Positions 1-11,189 of a DNA stretch of 64,000 bases are shown one piece after another. The position numbers and the translations under genes are program-made. Position 1 is the first letter of the stretch, and each line of letters opens with the position of its first letter. The notes beneath the pieces were generated by a model. The model saw nothing but the letters and a program-made list of their open reading frames with translations, did no database searches and was not told the origin of the DNA. This DNA is from Bolinopsis microptera. Taxonomy: Eukaryota > Ctenophora > Tentaculata > Lobata > Bolinopsidae. The stretch covers positions 12,387,365-12,451,364 of the forward strand of contig NC_087082.1 in NCBI RefSeq assembly GCF_026151205.1, read 5' to 3'.

Positions 1-919
1 ACATATTTCTAACATTATTCGGATAAATGTTATAATTTCAAGTTACTTATATTGTGTTATAACAGTTCAATCTATTATGTGATTGAATAACTCAATTATT
101 ATGTTCCATGACAAGTTATACCTGAGAGTAAGTTTAGGTCCTGCGCAAGAGCACTCCTGTTTTCAAACTTAGTCAATATTTCCTCCCCGACTGGTGGTTC
201 TGTCTTGTAGGTCTGGTAACTGTACGCTGTGGATTTTACAAGTATCAGCAATACCCATAGTACCGTGCCCCACAGGGTAGACAGAATGGTTTTTAATTAT
301 TTTAATATTTTATTTTATGTAAGTCGATTCGAAAAAAACATAAACCGGTAGACTAAAAGCCGGCCATCAATCAAAAAAAGTTCGGCTATTGAGCAGAAAA
401 ATGTATTCGATGATATTTAATAATTCTGTTCTTTTATTAGTTAGTTTTGGTAATGTCGAAATAACCGTTGCTGTATTTTACATCTGTTAAAGAAAAACAT
501 TGCACCAAACTTACTTGACTCTTCATTGTCCACGTCACAACTTGGATAAGATTCTGTTATCTCAGACATAGTGCAGTCTTACTAATAACGGAAATACATT
601 AATATTAAGAGTCGAAGTTGTTACTTTGACCATATGGTTAATATTAAACAATGAATGGAACAGCAGGTGAACCGTCTCTCTGGGTTATATTATGTAATAA
701 TCGAATTAGTAGCCATATCAAAAGAAGGTGTTTCCTCACTTTCCTTTCAGAGCTGTTATTACTGTCTAATGTTTATGAAACAAAACAATAAGAAGTTCGC
801 AAACTTTAATGATCTTGTTAACACCTGCTGCCCTTTATAAGCGGTACAGATCCCTACAGAAAACATCACTTACAATATTTTTAAATTTTATCATTTAACT
901 CTTGGGCCTTAGCAATAAC
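1..919. other. intergenic, no gene recognised
   Basis: AT-rich sequence with only short open frames. A 61-codon frame at 655-840 has no recognisable domain. The last part is presumably the promoter and 5' leader of the secreted protein gene starting at 920, but I see no clear TATA box. Confidence 0.4.
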
Positions 920-1351
920 ATGAATTTGTTTCGTCTGTTCTATATCCTTCTGCTGTTGGATCTTTCCTTCCAGAGTGGCTTGAAGATTATAAAGTCAAAT
1001 GGACAACTAGGACCAGAACCTTGCGCATTCACTTGCGTCGGAACAACTGGAAGGGATACAACAAAATGGAATGACGATAGAGCGGGCAAAGTCTGGATAG
1101 ACGTGGACATGTCAGCCTGCAACTTTGTTGATGTTCCAGTCATAACAACTACTGTGGAAGGGGCAGCTCACCACGATTATTTGGTTGGGACTTCTTCAGT
1201 TTTCTTCACAAACAAGAAGGGATTCAGGATCCACCTCATGGGCCAAGTACCTACTGCTTATCTGCCTAATGTCACTTGGAAGCCAGTTGCAGAAGATGCA
1301 GTAAAATATCATTGGAATGTGAATTGGAGTGCGTTTGGATATGAGTGTTAG
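920..1351 (+). CDS. small secreted protein, single invertebrate-type extracellular domain
   Basis: Intronless 143-residue protein. I start at the ATG at 920 because it opens directly onto a hydrophobic signal peptide (MNLFRLFYILLLLDLS); the frame is open from 902 but has no earlier ATG. The mature part begins near a CAFTC motif, runs through WIDVDMSACNF, an HHDYLVGTSS stretch and GFRIHL, and ends WNVNWSAFGYEC. This pattern (VDxSxCxF, a His/Trp turn, GFRxxL, W-x-(I/V)-x-W) matches, from memory, a small domain found alone or at the end of secreted proteins in cnidarians and other invertebrates; its biochemical role is not known to me. Four cysteines could form two disulfides. A real, intact secreted protein is likely; the family assignment is tentative. 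Confidence 0.7.
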   Translation: MNLFRLFYILLLLDLSFQSGLKIIKSNGQLGPEPCAFTCVGTTGRDTTKWNDDRAGKVWIDVDMSACNFVDVPVITTTVEGAAHHDYLVGTSSVFFTNKKGFRIHLMGQVPTAYLPNVTWKPVAEDAVKYHWNVNWSAFGYEC

Positions 1352-2852
1352 ATATTAACATTTAATTGATTAAGAAGTTAAATTATATTTTTAAATTAAA
1401 CAATAGTTTTATTCACTAATTTAATAGAATATTGAATAACAATTTTAGTATGATTTGAAATAATCTCTATTCTCGGAAATGCAGTCGGAAAAAGTCCCAA
1501 GCGGATTTATAAGTGGCAACAAACGTTATTGTTGAAAAATAGCAAAAAAACTAATTTTTTTTGGAGACCCTCAATCAGTATAATCAGCATATTATGTGAT
1601 ATGGAATCACACTGGTCCAGGCAAACAGTCTTTTAAAGTGCCGATTAAGCCATTGACGGCTCTTCCTTGGAATATTGCTTGGCTCTTAATCCAACTTCAA
1701 AAATGAGAATAACATAAAAAATCACCAAAACACAACGTTAAGAAATATTACACTTTTTTAGTATTATATGTTCTACTCCTGGGAGGTGGTTTAATTAATC
1801 GTAAGCTGTTAATTAATAATTAATATGGTTTACAGTACATTCCAGCGCATTCTAAACTTTCAGAACTTTGCTCCATAGCTGTACGTGAAACCTTTGTTAG
1901 TTTCACTAATTACAAACAAATTCCTTTTAATACACACCGTAAACCCTCCGAAATTTGATATCAAACTTTAAGATAAAAATGATCATGCCAGGTAATTTGA
2001 TTATTTATTTAGCTTTAAATCATGTTCGCAAATCTGAAGGGAATCTTGTTTCAGGCTTCAGCCAAGATCGTCTTTCTTTAATTTACACTGTTTTGTATAC
2101 CAACAAGTTGCTTGTCAAAACCATAGTTAAAGCGAACGTATCTTATTTAGAGGATAAAATTTCTCTAAACATGGCCACGTACACGTATGTCATTTTGGGT
2201 GACATGGACCATGTTACTATTTATAAAGCCAGACGATGAGATGATATATATGTTACCATTTTACTGACACCACGACATCAACTTTAACAGAACTTTTCGC
2301 GAAGACCGTGAGAGATATACCATCGAACATTTTTCGGCTGAGTTGAATATTTTTATTGCCTTTTGACTAGTATGAAGAAATACAAAATTGGCCAAGGAAT
2401 AAGAAATTTGGCCCCCTAAGTGGTGTCAAAATCGCGACAATTATTGTAGTCTCTTGATACCACTTTAGGGTTAGACGGGTTCCTGCTCGTAATCGTTAAT
2501 TTATCAGATACACTTAGGTGCCTGGTGCACTTATACTGAGAGGCTGCCTTGCGAAATTAAAAGTGGGCTATTTAAACGAGGCAGATTCTTTGTTCAGAAG
2601 CTTTCAAATAACATTTATTTAAATTTACTACACCAAAGCAGTGTACTCAACGTTAAACATTGTGTTATTGTATTTTGTATTCGAAATTTGTAGCCCTATT
2701 TATTCGTACCTTTCAAGTATCATTTAAACGTACGTTAACGTTTGAATAAAGTTGCCATTATATGCTCAAAATGAGACCGAAACTCAATAGATTGAATTAC
2801 CGGGATTCTATAATTTATTTTCACTATTGGTTATAAAATTAGTAGAATAATA
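1352..2852. other. intergenic, nothing recognised
   Basis: AT-rich. A 94-codon open frame at 1955-2239 has no signal peptide, motif or family resemblance and is probably chance. Confidence 0.4.
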
Positions 2853-3434
2853 ATTTATTTTTAATTGTAGTTGACGAAATGAGAGTCTCCACTCAGTGTG
2901 TTAAAACATAATTCTTTGTCGACGTTTCGGCTACATGCCTTTGTCATAAACAGGACGTACTGAAAATTTATTTATTTCTGGGTTTTCAATTATTTAAATA
3001 CTCAATTGTCTGAGTCCGTAAATGAAGGTGATTGGATAAAATATACTTGGAAGTTAATGTAATATTGAACTTATTAACCTAGATAATTTTTGATTACTCA
3101 GTTTTATGAAGGAGCTATCTTGGTAAAATGTTTGTAGTACTATGAGGAATTGTTCACGACTTGTTGCGGTGTGGATTCTTTTAGCCGTTATATTTTATGT
3201 TTCTTTTGGAAAAAATTTGTGATCGTTGTTGAATGTTGGGTTTCGAGATGTTATTTGTTGTTGTTATATTTCGTAATATTAATAGATTATTTTAAAATTG
3301 TATCTTTGCAGCTATGTAAGTTTTCAGTACGTCCTGTTTATGACAAAGGCATGTAGCCGAAACGTCGACAAAGAATTATGTTTTAACACACTGAGTGGAG
3401 ACTCTCATTTCGTCAACTACAATTAAAAATAAAT
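2853..3434. mobile_element. foldback/MITE-like element with 114-bp terminal inverted repeats
   Basis: The left arm 2853-2966 and right arm 3321-3434 are inverted copies that appear essentially identical over about 114 bp, including the core GACGTTTCGGCTACATGCC. The roughly 354-bp centre has only a 68-codon chance frame. Ends lie in AT-rich sequence, so the target-site duplication cannot be set with certainty. The near-identity of the arms suggests a recent insertion or arm-to-arm gene conversion. No transposase, so non-autonomous. Confidence 0.85.
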
Positions 3435-4058
3435 GATTGACCCACTCATAAGAGCAAAACAAGATTACCAGAATAATAATTTAATATTAATGCAATTTGG
3501 TACTCACTCAGTGTGAAATTCGTAGAATATGCTTATAGAGTAATGTTTCTAAGATGATTTTAATGCCAACCACTATTCGGTCAATCAGGCAAACCTTTCC
3601 AAATGACATTAGTATTTTGTATACAAGGAAATTTACCATCATACGTAAAATACAAATACAGTACATTTACGGACAAAGACACATTGTACCTAATTGTACA
3701 CTACAATCAGCCGTTAGTTTCAGTTGATGACGATGTTATTTGAAAGTTTTTAAATCTAATGCCAATTTTCATGTTGCTTTAGCTTTTTATCTCTTAGTAT
3801 TAACATTCGGCATCCAAGCATTAATTGATTTCTCCTCATTCCATTTGCCACTCTTCCTCCTGCAACTTCCCATAGATTTCCCCGGATCCAGCCTTTCTTA
3901 ATAAAAATATTTGTATCAATTAAATAAGTTCAGAATTCTCTGCTAGTCTTAGTTTTTTAGCTTGTCCTATTCTTTATCATTATTATGTGATACCAAACAA
4001 CGTGGTAAGGTAATTTGAAAACCTACAATATCAGAAATCCTCCAGATCTCAAAACCAC
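3435..4058. other. intergenic, promoter side of the PLC-like gene
   Basis: AT-rich, no coding signal. It must hold the promoter of the gene starting at 4059, but no TATA box stands out. Confidence 0.35.
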
Positions 4059-7000
4059 ATGATTTTCCTCCTATTCCTTCATATCTTCCACCATGTGAAC
4101 GCTCAGGAGGATTTAGCTAGATTCGTCTTAGCATTAAGAAATGAATTCTCAGACACGTGTCCCCCTGTAAATAATATTACGGATAAACGAGCTTGCTGGC
4201 TGAGAATCTCTCAGCTTACATTCCCAGGTGAATTACACAGGTCTCAGCTTACTTTACCTCTTAATAACCTTGTTAGAGTTTGAGAAATTGGTTGGTTTCC
4301 CTGATGTAGATCAAGTGATCTTTTTTGAATAGTTTTATTGATGTTGCGGTTCCCCACGATAATAAGATTATTTTGTAAACTGATGGAAAATCTCGCAATG
4401 GTTTTAAAACTGTCAGCTTAACTTAATATCAATCTGGTAGCCATTTTGTTATTCTAAATAATATTATGCTCTGAACACGTAATCCTCACAGCTTAACGTG
4501 AAGGCCAAATTACTGCATGAATTTGCTTAATTGATAAACCAACTTCCCAGGAACACACAACAGTGCAGCTAGAGATGATCTGAAACTGAGTTTCTTGAAC
4601 ATGCCTGTACCAGACTGTAGACATCAGAACCAGAAACTTACCATTACTCAGCAGCTGGAACTGGGAGTCAGATCCCTGGACATTGATGTGGCGTATAGAC
4701 AGGCTGCTGGGTCAAGGTTAATTTAACTGATCATATTTGGTCTTTTTGTAAATATAAGTTGTTTAATTACTTATACGATCAGTCAGACAACCATGGAACA
4801 ACAAAATTTATTATACTGAATCTTCTGCACTGGTGTGGGTAACCGAACCGCAGGAGAAATATTATTTGATCAATGGCAATATGTCATTACTACTTGACCG
4901 AAATCCATTTTACAGCCAAACCCTAACTTTCTGTGAAAATCAATTAACAATACACAACTTTGATAAAATCATCATCCTTTTCACTCAACAGAGTGAAGGA
5001 TAATGCAGTTGTAACACACTGTGCAGGTTTGTGCGCTTATGGAGTGAAACTAGAGTCTGTCCTTACAGAAATAGCACAGTAAGTACTATGAAGTCGTATT
5101 GAATAGTTTATAGTAAGAAACATATTTTTTTAGTGACACTGACAGATGTGCTGATTTATTTTTACTGAATTTTTAAATATATTATAGTAGTTGTTATATA
5201 ACATACATCCATTTTTTATTCCCAGATTTTTGGATAAGAACCAGCATGAAATTCTGATGATACGGATAGTAGACTTCAGTGTTGACAGTGAGGCACATAG
5301 AATGTTACTAACTCAGGCAATAGTGGAGCTGGTCAGAGATACTATTGGCATCAGGTTGGGAGATAAACTATGATTAATTGAGGAACAAAATTTTAATTCA
5401 AGTGTCAAATTAAAATGGGAATTTAAAGAGAATTTCTTGACATATTTACATAAGTATATATAATGAGATGAATTACATATCAGGAGACTAAACTATCACA
5501 CCGATCCTCTGGTGTTATCTGCTTTGGTCATGAAACGAAATGTTTTCTTCTACATTAACACAGATCTCTGGTTTCACATCAAGAGAATCAAATACACATT
5601 ACGGTTTGTGGTCTTGTATTAGAGGATATACTCCTTTAACAGGACATTTTTATACTTGAATCCTGAACTCCAGAGACTGGAAAAGATTAACTTAAGATTC
5701 AGATCCATAAATATTATAGTACCAACACTAACAGCAGCCAGTAACTTCAAAATAACTTATCAAAAATCTCAGAGAGATGAGAAAGTTCATCCGGCCACAC
5801 AAACATCTGGCAACTTGGTGGCAGCTACATCATCACATTTACTATACATGTGACCTGAAAACGGGTTCAATAAATTACTTCAATAATTCCAAGAACCAGG
5901 AGCTCATGCAAAGCTTCCCTTGGTTACCCATCATTTCAGGTTTTAACGGACCCTTGACTAAAAGTATTTTCATATTTGATATCAATGCCAAGTGTACAAG
6001 ATGTTTGTTGATGCTATAGTGCGTTCAGGAATTTTTTGTACAATCCTAACATCACATTTCTGTTTCAGATTGGTATGATCCAGGCACAGAGATGGGAATC
6101 TGTTTGACAGACTCAGCTGAGGAGTGTAGAGAAACTGTTGGGGTCAACATTCAGTTAACTCATTACTTACAGCACAACTTGTATGTAGTTATAGGACATT
6201 TTTTGCTGGATATAACTTTGTTTGTAATGAGTAGTATTAAAATAAGTAAATAACTTTTGTGAACGTAATGAAATTAAAGACATAGCAAAGTGAGAAAATG
6301 TTTATCGATTAAGATTACCGCATTAAGGACAATACCTGACATTGCAGAGTACTTTGCCCCACTGGAGAGTAAGATCATGCATGTGCTCATTCCAGCCCTC
6401 CTCGGTCGTCCAGTCAACCAGCACGAGAGAGATATCCTCGAACTTCCTGTTCGATGTGGCGGGCTAGGCATCATCAATCCTGTCAGAATAACATCCCGTG
6501 AATATGCTTACTCAGTAGCGGTAACTAAAGACCACGTGAGTCTGATCAACCAACAAGACCCGGATATCACCAAGCTGGACATGGGCAAGATAAAAGAAAA
6601 GAAAGAAGAACTGAGGAAACAGAATGAGGAGTTTCTCTCCCAAAGGTTCAAGGTGCTCCACAAAGAATCAGATTATCAACTAAAGAACCACTTAGACCAA
6701 GCAAGAGAGAAGGGAGCCTCAACATGGCTTTCGACACTACCACTGAAAGACCTCAACTATGTTCTGAACAGGCAGGAGTTCCAAGACAGCATACGCTTAA
6801 GGTATGGTTGGAAGATCCAAGGAGTGCCCTCTAAATGTGCTTGTGGAAATGTTAACAGTATCTACCACGCCCTTGACTGTAAAATAGGCGGATACGTTAG
6901 CATGCGCCACAACGCTATTAGAGATACTGCTGCTTTCTTCCTCTGAGAAGCAAAGTGTAAAGACGTAAGGATAGAACCAGCACTCCTGACAGTCCAACCA

Positions 7001-9304
7001 AGCTCCTTCTCAAGAAAGACCGACACTCAGGATGAAGCCCGTCTTGATGTTGCAGCTGTCGGATTGTATGCACCCTTTGAAAGAACATTCTTTGACATTA
7101 GGGTCACACATCCTAACTGTGACACAAACACATTTAAGACGCTAGATAAGATCTATAAAGATCACGAGAAAGAAAAGAAAGATTTGTATGAAGAGAGAGT
7201 ACTTGTATGAAGAGAGAGTACGTAATTTGTTTACAATTATCAAAATTTGTTGAGCCCAGCAGCTTACTTCCTTTCCTCTCTTCCCCCGTCGTCTGGAGCG
7301 TGTGATTTTTGTTGATATCCGAGCTCTTATTTTTATCTTTTGGTTAACTTTCTGTGATTGTACTCGGTATTTTCGTCCCGGCCGAGTGGGACGATGCTTG
7401 CTCGCCAGTTAAGCTATACTGTAGATGACACTAATTTCTACAAACCACAAAATATGAAATATAAAATGTGTCCAGTATGGCGCAAATGCATAATTTGATA
7501 ATTTCTCGACGCTGTCGTCGGGGTGAGAGTTATCTGAACCAACTGCATACCCCTACGACTGCGTCACCACTGGTGAGCAGGCATTTGTTTGTTGTTTAGT
7601 TGTGTTGAAAGGGAACATTACTTGATTAATTCATCCATTCGGATTTTAATAACGATGAGCTATGATATACCGTTCATCTTAGACTATTGGATCAATCTTA
7701 TTATATGATTAGATTTTATAAACGAACTTGGCACACAAAAGATTATAATGCGGAGGTTGGCTGGCTCTTCTATAATAAATACGACACTTCAATTTACAGA
7801 ATGCTTGCTAGAGATAAGACAAAATATTATCAGACTATACATGCAGCATGAGTAACTGGTGGATAAGCCTTCGGTAAAAACGGATCCGGAAAAGTCAATG
7901 CGGCACTCGGGTCCTTGGTATTGTCGTTGGTATATTGTCCATTATCTACGTTCTGCTTTCGTAGTTTAAACAATAGTGAGTTCTAATTATACAGCTTTAA
8001 ACCGATTAAGTATGAATGAATGAAATACCTGACAATCCGCACTCTTATAATCCAAAAGCATGAGTAACTCGTAGTGATGTATGATTTCTAGAAACTTTAA
8101 ATTAATTTTGGCGCTCACAGGTCCTCGTGAATATGTGATCGCCGCATAAGGTTCTGTAAATGCGCAGGGCACCTTCAAGCTTAAATTATTCACCTTACTG
8201 AGGCAGTCAACCAACGCGCGGCTTTATTTTCATGATATGATATGTTTTGATTGTTATTAATAAATACCAAAATTTAAATTTGTTTTCAAAAAAAACTTCA
8301 GTCAGAGAAAGGATCCTTTGTCCCTCTAGTCTTCACAACCTCTGGAGGTATGGGACCGCTATGCACTGTATTTGTAGATCGTGTCTCTGAGATGATAGCT
8401 GACCACAAAAAAGAAGCCAAGAGCCAAGTCAAAAATCATATCAGAACACGATTCAGATTTGATCTGTTAAGAAGTACACTCATTGCACTAAGAGGAATCA
8501 GAGGAAGATCAACGGCCCAGCATCTTGAACTGCATGACATCTTCTTCAACCTCATCCCCCAGAAGATGAGCTTTGAAGTCTCCTAGATTTGTTTATGTAA
8601 ATTTTGATATTTTACTGTACTATTTTATGTTGTATATAATTTTACGGACGAAATGATCCCAGGGGGGACTCCCAACCCACCGCTTCGGCGGGTAGTTGAC
8701 ACACCGTTCACAAGCAAGAAATAAAACAAAAGTTTAATAAAACAAAAGTTAAATTTATTACCAATTATTCAATCAATACATATCATAAATTCTAATATTG
8801 GAAACACAATGCAGAATGGATGTCTTAAACTATAATTTTGTTGTCACTAATAATCTATTTACTTTCAAAGTTGAAATTTAGTTAAGTATGAAATGCCACC
8901 ACATCATAGTTAGGGTAAAATATAATTCTTAAAAATTTTAAAATTGAGAAGATTGCTCTATGACTTAAAATTTAAAATTTAGCAAAGAGCCACTTTGGTA
9001 TACTTGCTGTGAGGTGTCTCAGCTACATGGGTTGGGGGTCCCCCCTTTTTTTATTATTTTTTTTTAAAGGTATTAATTTATTAATCGATTTTGTGTACGA
9101 TCCTGTTTAATAATAAGTTATGCAATAACATTTTATCCACATCTCAGTACCAAGGACTATTGTTTCAGTAACAGAACGATAAACCTACTGATGACCGACT
9201 TTACAGGAGTGGATACCATTGAGACTGCTCGTCAGATGAATCTTCTTAACATTGAAGTTTTCATTGAAAACAAACAGGTTCAATTTGGAAGTCAATCTAG
9301 CTGA
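4059..9304 (+). CDS. secreted PI-PLC X-domain-like phosphodiesterase (spliced)
   Basis: Exons supported by phase-compatible GT..AG sites: 4059-4227, 4551-4716, 4992-5078, 5226-5354, [one uncertain exon], 6069-6180, 9148-9304 (TGA). The protein starts with a signal peptide ending near HHVNAQ. The exon 1/2 junction makes FPGTHNSA, the GTHNS catalytic-histidine motif of the family. Exon 2 continues with QQLELGVRSLDIDV, the hallmark X-domain segment. Exon 3 gives VVTHC and VLTEIAQ, exon 4 FLDKNQHEILMIRIVDFS, and the last exon INLLMTDFTGV. Between 5354 (phase 2) and 6069 (phase 1) one exon is missing; the acceptor before 5643 opens a frame with LNPELQRLEKINLR but I found no phase-correct donor. 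The last intron (6181-9147) contains a decayed retroelement. PLCX-domain enzymes act on phosphoinositides or GPI-like substrates; a secreted enzyme or binding protein is inferred. Confidence 0.8.
5643..5850 (+). other. candidate region for the missing PLC-like exon
   Basis: After a good polypyrimidine-AG acceptor (ends 5642) the frame compatible with the 5354 donor stays open to about 5850. The encoded LNPELQRLEKINLR followed by INIIVPTL resembles the part of X-domain proteins that follows the third catalytic strand. No donor here gives the phase needed by the exon at 6069, so either an intron is overlooked or the gene is damaged. Confidence 0.35.
6290..7209 (+). pseudogene. retroelement polyprotein fragment: post-RT region, zinc motif and nuclease-like segment
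   Basis: The frame encodes LIPALLGRPVNQ and LPVRCGGLGI (thumb-side region after reverse transcriptase), a charged helix, then a zinc-binding pattern CACG...HALDC followed by GGYVSMRHNAIRD, and ARLDVAAVG...FFDIRVTHP, which resembles a PD-(D/E)XK-type nuclease region of site-specific non-LTR or related elements. An in-frame TGA at 6944 replaces an expected arginine (CGA to TGA is the simplest change); reading continues in the same frame to LYEERV before the next stop. A 19-bp tandem duplication (TTGTATGAAGAGAGAGTAC) marks the point where similarity breaks near 7209. Clade not determined. Confidence 0.65.
7210..8290. other. insertion splitting the retroelement, origin unclear
   Basis: This roughly 1.08-kb block lies between two halves of a coding sequence that should be continuous (EERV at the left, EKGSFVPL at the right). 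I see no terminal inverted repeats, coding potential or poly-A tail. A 75-codon minus-strand frame (7987-8214) is unrecognised. Confidence 0.45.
8293..8586 (+). pseudogene. retroelement polyprotein, extreme C-terminus
   Basis: Continues the element after the insertion: EKGSFVPLVF, SGGMGPLCTVF, EMIADHKK, then FDLLRSTLIALRGIRG. The GSFxPLVF...GGMG block is the usual C-terminal signature of the same polyprotein type as 6290-7209. Open from about 8293 to the TAG at 8584. Confidence 0.65.
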
Positions 9305-9353
9305 ATGCTTTTGTTTGTTAAACTCCAAACTTTTATATTAAATAGTTATAATT
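9305..9353. other. 3' flank of PLC-like gene
   Basis: Short AT-rich stretch after the stop codon; no canonical AATAAA is obvious before the foldback element begins at 9354. Confidence 0.3.
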
Positions 9354-10282
9354 TTAATTGACGATGTCAATTCATCTCAGCTCGGCGCGGCACAGTAGCG
9401 CATCTCGCCGATCTAGAGAGGCGCTGTGAGAAGCATTATTGAGTGCGCGGCGCGGCACAGTAACGCATCGCGCTACAATTATAATTTAACTTTCAGCTAT
9501 GCACCTCATGAAATAAAGTACTATATTCCTATATTTTTTTTAATGCAAATAATTTTTTTGCAAATAATTCAATATTGATATTGTAAAGTTAAAATTATTT
9601 CAGGGGTATCTCAGTTTCGATGTAGCACACTCACACCATATGACAAAGTACCCTTTCGGAGAGTCAGAGAAGTAACATAGCATAGTAAAAGAAAGATTAC
9701 TGCAAAAAAAGTTCATTGAAAAGATACATATTGATTCGGTTAAAAACCGGAAAGTTAAATCAAAAAATTAAAAACTGAATTTATGTGCAATGATCAGCAC
9801 AACTGAACTATACGATTCGATATAATATTATCAATGTAAAATTTAATATGATGAAACATAAACAAAAATTTGAGAATTATCCATTATCGTTTTTAGCAGG
9901 ATTTTCTATTCGATGTCCAAACTATTTTTATATACACGTAAAGCATACATAACAGTGGTTAAATGATTTTATATTTATATTCATAATCTTGTAAAGATCC
10001 ATTATCAGCAGCAAAAAACTATAGTTTTCTTTGAAGATTTAGAATCTACCAAGATATTTTACGAGTATCACCTGTTTTCACATAGCCATGTGTATACGCG
10101 TACTGCGTGACGCGCTTGTTTCACAACGCGCGCTACTGCAAGCGAGAGGGCTTTAGTTAGAGCAATCACTTGTAGCGCGATGCGTTACTGTGCCGCGCCG
10201 CGCACTTAATAAGGCTTCTCACGGCTAGATCGGCAAGATGCACTACTGTGCCGAGCTGCCATGAATTGACATCGTCAATTAA
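9354..10282. mobile_element. foldback element with imperfect GC-rich inverted termini of about 115 bp
   Basis: Left arm about 9354-9478 and right arm about 10170-10282 are inverted copies, including ATTGACGATGTCAAT at the outer edge (itself a palindrome) and GCGGCACAGTAACGCATCGC in the inner part. The internal 0.7 kb is AT-rich and non-coding. Related sequence recurs near 10845-10870 and 51610-51715, so this is a dispersed family in this genome. Outer edges are TTAA-like, but I cannot prove a target-site duplication. Confidence 0.75.
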
Positions 10283-10605
10283 AGCAATCACCTGTTAAAA
10301 GTTTTATTAGCCAAGTTTTATTAGCCTTCGGCGGCGCGCGCTTCGCGCGCGAAAAGTGGCATGCAACGCATGTCAAGGTGCACGTTAAAATTAAATTTAC
10401 TCGGATTTTCAAAATTTGTGTATCATTCATGACCTTTAAATTTAAAGCTTTACTAATTTATTGCAAAATAATCTTTTCATACAATTAAAATTCACATAGC
10501 CATAGCACATGAGTTTTCGAGTACTGTGTGACGCGCATGTTTCATAAGCCACAAGCGCGTGCTATAACTGCAAGTGCGGGGGCTCTAATTAGAGCAACAA
10601 TAAAA
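10078..10605. repeat. direct repeat pair of about 95 bp, GC-rich
   Basis: The block at about 10078-10170 (TCACATAGCCAT ... GTGACGCGC ... CTGCAAG ... TTAGAGCAA) recurs at about 10488-10605 in the same orientation. A further inverted partial copy lies near 10710-10760, and another relative near 51150-51195. These look like pieces of one repeat family with a GCGCGCTACTGCAAGCG core. Confidence 0.6.
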
Positions 10606-11100
10606 TATTTTCACCCTTATTGATCATTTTTAGAAACATTTATTGACAACTGTTACATTAAAAAATAAAAAAGATTTTCCTAAAAGGGCCCCAGATTTGG
10701 TTTATCCAGAGCCGCGCCTTTGCGCTTGCAGTAGCGCGCCCACAGTGGCGCGAAAGCCTCTGATAATTTAAATGTGTAAAACTTGGAAGACTTCGCCGCT
10801 TTGACGCGCCGCGCGAACTAGCATTCCTGCTTCGCATAGCAACGATCTCGACGGATTGACATCGTCGATCAAAACCAATTCAAATAAAATTAGGCGTTCA
10901 GTATGTTAAAAGAATACAATATAGGTGTTTTAATATTGAATGGGCGTGGTCTAAAGTATTCGAATTTTCAAATTTTGACGACGGAATCCTCGAACCAGTA
11001 AGTACAGTATGCCATCTACAAAGCAACAGCCCTCAAATTTAAAACACGGCGGAGCTATTAAGGCCAACGTATGCCCACTGACTTTTGGCCCACCCTGTAT

Positions 11101-11189
11101 AGAAATTAGAAATTAGAAATTAGAAATTAGAAATTAGAAATTAGAAATTAGAAATTAGAAATTAGAAATTAGAAATTAGAAATTAGAAA
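11101..11189. repeat. 7-bp microsatellite (AGAAATT)n
   Basis: About twelve nearly perfect tandem copies of AGAAATT, 89 bp in total. No coding relevance. Confidence 0.95.

Larger units (their letters stand above)
6281..8650 (+). mobile_element. decayed retroelement, 3' part only, interrupted by about 1.1 kb
   Basis: Two collinear coding remnants (6290-7209 and about 8293-8586) match the C-terminal half of a reverse-transcriptase polyprotein. About 1,080 bp of unrelated sequence (7210-8290) separates them. The 5' end, including the reverse transcriptase core, is absent. It sits in the last intron of the PLC-like gene, in the same orientation. The 3' end is not defined; coding similarity ends at 8586. 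Confidence 0.7.

Noticed and set aside
655-840. 61-codon frame upstream of the first gene
   Set aside because: No signal peptide or motif, and no splice arrangement links it to the intact secreted protein gene at 920.
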